Part shown: positions 5,445-8,072 of the stretch, piece by piece
Position numbering within the stretch: the stretch's first letter is position 1
Layout: the number at the start of each line of letters is the position of its first letter
Assembly: GCA_013694845.1 (NCBI GenBank)
Contig: JACDBQ010000891.1
Coordinates: forward strand, 1 to 8,072
DNA from: Acidobacteriota bacterium
GTDB taxonomy: Bacteria > Acidobacteriota > Vicinamibacteria > Vicinamibacterales > 2-12-FULL-66-21
DNA length: 8,072 bases
Reading direction: 5' to 3'
Notes under the pieces: model-generated
The model's input: the letters and a program-made list of their open reading frames with translations, nothing else
What the model was told of the DNA's origin: nothing
Databases searched by the model: none
Made by a program: the position numbers and the translations under genes

Positions 5445-6560
5445 TTAAGGCGTGGCCACGAACCCACGCCGGGCGCGCACGTGATACTGCCCGTTGCGGA
5501 CCTCGACCCGGATCGCGTGCCACTGGCCGTCCTTCACCGCCGTGGACGCATAGCCGATGTAGTACTGCTTCGAGAGCTCGTCGGCGATCCCGGCCGTCGC
5601 CGGATCGAGGTCACGCGCCGTGCGAATCACTTCGGTGCGGCCTCCGCTGTCGTCGGTGATGTCGCGCAGCGCGGCGACGTTCACCCGATCGTCCGGCGTG
5701 ACGCGGCTGTTCGGATTGCGAGGTGTGGTGCTGGGCGGTCGCCCCGGGGGCGTCCCGGGCGGAAAACGCGGACCGGGGTTGGGGGGCGGCATCGTGCGCG
5801 GCGGTCGTCCCCTCCCGCCTCCTGGCCTCGGGAACGGAAACGGGATCGGCCCCTGCAGCAGCGACTGAACCACGCCGACCCATGGGCGCCGCGGCTGCCA
5901 GGTGTCCGTGGAGCCCTGCGCGTCGATGCCGATCGCATACACCAGGACTTCCGTCTCTCTGATCTGGGCCTTCAGCTCGAGGATGGCGGTGCGGCTGCTG
6001 GTGTCGTTCCCGTCCGAGACGACCAGCAGCGCCTTCTTGCGATGCTTGCCGGCCTGCGCCAGCGGGATCGCTTCCGTAAGCGCGTCGTACATGGCCGTGC
6101 CCCCCCTTGGCTGGAGGCGGTGGAGCGCCGCGCTCAGGCGTCGACGATCCGTCGTCCACTCCTGAACGAGCTCGGGCGAGCTGTCGAACCGGTACAGAAA
6201 CACCTCGTCGTCGGGTCCCAGCAACTCGAGGAGAAAGCGGTCCAACGCGGCCTTCGCCGCCGCCATCTTCTCGCCGTCCATGCTGCCGCTCGTGTCGAGA
6301 ATGATGCCGAGGCTGACCGGCACACGTTCGGCGTTGAAGTGGGTGATCGGCTGCGGCTCGTCGTCCTGATAGAGGGTGAAGTCCTCCTGCTGCAGACCGG
6401 AGACGAAACGGCCGCCGTTGTCGGTCACCGTCGCGGTGACGTTGATCAGCTCGACACCCGTGCGGAACCGAAATGCCTGGCCGTCCTGCTGCTGCCCGGC
6501 GGCAACGACGGCTCCGGCCGCAACCAGGATGGCGACGGTCAGCGAGTGGCGGGATCTCAT
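5445..6560 (-). CDS. Secreted VWFA-domain protein, acidobacterial VWFA-related type
   Basis: The product has 371 residues. A signal peptide (MRSRHSLTVAIL then Ala/Val-rich, ending near residue 22) precedes a small beta-rich domain (about 30-78, with INVTATVTDNGG and EDFTLYQD), typical of the family named VWFA-related Acidobacterial domain. The VWFA domain then carries a complete metal-ion-dependent adhesion site: DTSGSM (89-94), Thr155 in GGTAMYD and Asp183 in VVSDGND. It is interrupted by an insert rich in Pro, Gly and Arg (about 236-289). The C-terminal part (about 290-371) resumes with VAALRDITDDSGG and QYYIGY. It probably binds a protein partner outside the cytoplasm; the partner is unknown. 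The ATG start has AAGGA six bases upstream (6567-6571) and overlaps the upstream stop codon as ATGA (6557-6560), indicating translational coupling. Confidence 0.93.
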   Translation of the reverse strand: MRSRHSLTVAILVAAGAVVAAGQQQDGQAFRFRTGVELINVTATVTDNGGRFVSGLQQEDFTLYQDDEPQPITHFNAERVPVSLGIILDTSGSMDGEKMAAAKAALDRFLLELLGPDDEVFLYRFDSSPELVQEWTTDRRRLSAALHRLQPRGGTAMYDALTEAIPLAQAGKHRKKALLVVSDGNDTSSRTAILELKAQIRETEVLVYAIGIDAQGSTDTWQPRRPWVGVVQSLLQGPIPFPFPRPGGGRGRPPRTMPPPNPGPRFPPGTPPGRPPSTTPRNPNSRVTPDDRVNVAALRDITDDSGGRTEVIRTARDLDPATAGIADELSKQYYIGYASTAVKDGQWHAIRVEVRNGQYHVRARRGFVATP

Positions 6561-7324
6561 GGCACATCCTTTCGAGCGAGCGCGTCGTGATCGCGGCGAT
6601 CCACGTGCGCGATCACCCGGTCGTCCTCGCCGCGAAACGAAACCCTGTAGCGGGCCGCGATCCCGTTCACCGAAACGCGCACGACGAAGGGCGACTGGGC
6701 GCCAGGTGCGAGCCCGGTGCCGTCGATCGGCGCCCGTCCGCTGGTGAGCAGCGTGCCATCAGCGCCGTACACGAGCGCCACCGCGTCGACGCGTGACACC
6801 GCTGCGCCCCCGGCCGGGTTGTGGACGACTCCGCGGATCGTGAGCGCTCCCTCGGATTCGACATGTCCCAGCGACCGGAGCTCCAGCGCCTGCGGCGTCA
6901 GTGAGGCCGCGACCCTCGACTCCGCCGGTACGACTCTCCCGCGCATCGCGCTCCATCCGAACACCAGCACCGCCAGAACCGCGGCGGCGGCACCCGCCAC
7001 GGCAACCCGTCTCGGCCACGCGGACGGCTCGTCGTGCCGCTGGAACAAACCGAGCGCGCTCGTTGCCGGTGCCTGCACCGGCCGCAGGTCGAGATCGTTG
7101 AGACCCACGGTTGAATGCGGTCGAACTGTGGGCGCGCTCACGCGGCTCGACGCCGGCGTCGTCTTCGCTGGGCGGACCGGTGGTTCGCTCGCAAGCTCCG
7201 TCAGCAACGCAACGCGGGCGTCCGATCGTCGGCGCTCGTCACGCAGTGTTCGTCCGAGCAGCGTCGCCATGACGACCGCCAGCCCGAGCGACAGACCCGT
7301 AACAATGATCAGGAGTGCATCCAT
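6557..7324 (-). CDS. Membrane protein with two helices and a putative Ig-like extracytoplasmic domain
   Basis: Starting at the ATG at 7324, the product has 255 residues. A hydrophobic helix (about 3-24) is followed by a charged, probably helical segment (RTLRDERRRSDARVALLTELA) and a Pro/Ala-rich linker (about 47-90). A second helix (about 107-124) then leads to a C-terminal beta-rich domain (about 140-235). There, ELRSLGHVESEGALTIRGVV, the NPAGG turn and LAPGAQSPFVVRV resemble the FxLYD/DUF3426-like extracytoplasmic Ig-like domains; this is inference from pattern. The frame is open further upstream to 7411, but that extension overlaps the TonB-like gene and adds a basic stretch before the first helix. 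The chosen start lies five bases after the TonB-like stop codon, with AGG eight bases upstream inside that gene's last codons. Its stop overlaps the VWFA start by four bases. I cannot name a function; the location suggests partnership with its two neighbours. Confidence 0.85.
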   Translation of the reverse strand: MDALLIIVTGLSLGLAVVMATLLGRTLRDERRRSDARVALLTELASEPPVRPAKTTPASSRVSAPTVRPHSTVGLNDLDLRPVQAPATSALGLFQRHDEPSAWPRRVAVAGAAAAVLAVLVFGWSAMRGRVVPAESRVAASLTPQALELRSLGHVESEGALTIRGVVHNPAGGAAVSRVDAVALVYGADGTLLTSGRAPIDGTGLAPGAQSPFVVRVSVNGIAARYRVSFRGEDDRVIAHVDRRDHDALARKDVP

Positions 7325-7329
7325 GCCTG

Positions 7330-8072
7330 TTACCTGAGCTTGAACTCCACCGCGACCTCGACCACGACGTCTACGGGAGTGCCGAACCGTCGCGCCGGCG
7401 AAAAGCGCCACTGCCTGACCGCGTCGATCGCGCGGCGATCGAGCCCACCCGCCAGGCCATTGAGGACCTTCACTTCGCCCACGGTGCCGTCGCGCCGGAC
7501 GATGATCTCGAGGACCACGTCACCCTCGACGCCCATCCGTCGTGCATCGTCGGTGTACTCCGGACGTACTTCCCGGAGAATCGCGGGCGCGGTGATCCCG
7601 CTCCCTGGACGATACGGGCCTCCACCCGTGCCGCCACCGGATCCGGGCCCGATGCCCGCGCCGGTGCCCTCGCCCACACCGGACCCCTGGCCCGATCCGG
7701 CCCCGCCGCCGGCGCCGCTCCCCTGGCTCTCGCTTTCTGAAGGCGTCTCGCTCGGCAGGCCGGCGCGATCGCGCGGATCCGACGACGCAGTTACTACCGG
7801 CGCGATGACCTGGGGGGTGACCGCGGGTGGCGGTGCCGGCGGCGGAGGATCGACGGGCATTTCCGGAGCTGGAGTGACAGGAGGCAGAACCGCAGGCCGG
7901 ACTTGTGGCTCCGGCTTGCGCGTGGTCAGCGGCCGCGGTGGTGGCACCGGTCTCTTGAATGGGGCGACGCCCTTGATCTCTGCTTGTGCCGGTGGTTTCG
8001 GCATCTTCAGCCCGCCCCCACCCCCTCCGCCGCCGGGGCCAGGTGTCACCAAGTAGACAAGCCGTGCGGTCT
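7330..8072 (-). CDS. TonB-like protein, C-terminal TonB domain (5' end beyond the window)
   Basis: The frame remains open to the window edge, with TARLVY before the first possible TTG at 8052, so the N-terminus, and presumably its membrane anchor, are missing. The visible 246 residues start with LVTPGP and eight Gly. A Pro-rich stretch of about 60 residues with Lys and Arg (KRPVPPPRP, DPPPPAPPP) comes next, then a Ser/Gly-rich linker of about 45 residues. The C-terminal TonB domain (last about 85 residues, 7330-7590) has LREVRPEYTDDARRMGVEGDVVLEIIVRRDGTV and DAVRQWRFSPARRFGTPVDV, with the family's YP-type start, the GxVxLxxxV strand and the WxFxPA motif. TonB proteins reach across the periplasm and pass proton-motive energy to outer-membrane receptors. 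Without ExbB or ExbD in view, an energising role is inferred. It heads the tight gene cluster that continues with the two genes downstream. Confidence 0.9.
   Translation of the reverse strand, partial: TARLVYLVTPGPGGGGGGGGLKMPKPPAQAEIKGVAPFKRPVPPPRPLTTRKPEPQVRPAVLPPVTPAPEMPVDPPPPAPPPAVTPQVIAPVVTASSDPRDRAGLPSETPSESESQGSGAGGGAGSGQGSGVGEGTGAGIGPGSGGGTGGGPYRPGSGITAPAILREVRPEYTDDARRMGVEGDVVLEIIVRRDGTVGEVKVLNGLAGGLDRRAIDAVRQWRFSPARRFGTPVDVVVEVAVEFKLR

Noticed and set aside
5385..6590. 401-codon open frame on the plus strand opposite the VWFA gene
   Set aside because: It is antisense to a clear VWFA protein with signal peptide and complete MIDAS. The translation is low-complexity and Arg-rich, so it is a compositional artefact.
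7325..7411. 29-residue N-terminal extension of the two-helix membrane protein
   Set aside because: It would overlap the conserved C-terminal TonB domain, is Arg/Gly-rich, and is not needed; ATG 7324 is directly followed by the membrane helix.
8016..8040. G-quadruplex on the minus strand in the TonB-like gene
   Set aside because: The G-rich run is explained by the Gly tract, and only three runs of three or more G are present, short of the usual four-run motif.
7115..8056. 313-codon plus-strand open frame opposite the TonB-like gene
   Set aside because: It mirrors the Pro/Gly-rich codons of the TonB-like linker; the apparent Pro- and Gly-rich protein is only their complement.

Overview
The window looks like an ordinary chromosomal segment of a high-GC Acidobacteriota bacterium, probably of the Vicinamibacteria type. 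This is inferred from three things: the 'VWFA-related Acidobacterial domain' protein, the TonB-like protein with a long Gly tract, and the style of the DNA polymerase I. No tRNA, rRNA, CRISPR array, transposase or phage gene was seen. All genes but one lie on the minus strand.

Layout from low to high coordinates: (1) 1-233, a non-coding tail after polA with two tandem-repeat arrays in opposite orientation (1-90 and 182-237) and a candidate intrinsic terminator between them. (2) 234-2966 (-), polA, full-length DNA polymerase I. Its 3'-5' exonuclease site has lost most metal ligands, and it carries Tyr where E. coli has Phe762. (3) 2998-3771 (+), an unrecognised putative lipoprotein with a C-terminal membrane helix, divergent from polA. 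(4) 3816-4406 (-), an exported protein with two BON domains. (5) 4570-5313 (-), a ZIP-family metal transporter. (6) 5314-5444, a repeat-filled spacer with an octamer array containing CACGTG palindromes and a heptamer array ending at the next gene's stop codon. (7) 5445-6560, 6557-7324 and 7330-8072 (all -), a tightly packed cluster read from the window end inward: a TonB-like protein (5' end missing), a two-helix membrane protein with a putative Ig-like C-terminal domain, and a secreted VWFA-domain protein. Spacings of 5 bp and a 4-bp ATGA overlap argue for one operon.

The three clustered proteins all concern the envelope: a TonB-type periplasmic link, a membrane protein with an extracytoplasmic domain, and a secreted MIDAS-containing VWFA protein. 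Together with the BON protein, ZIP transporter and lipoprotein, most of the window encodes envelope functions; polA is the only cytoplasmic information-processing gene.

I did not find convincing evidence of an undescribed multi-gene system. The most interesting items are the altered active sites of PolI, the short tandem repeats that begin exactly at stop codons, and an uncharacterised lipoprotein sharing a very short divergent promoter region with polA.
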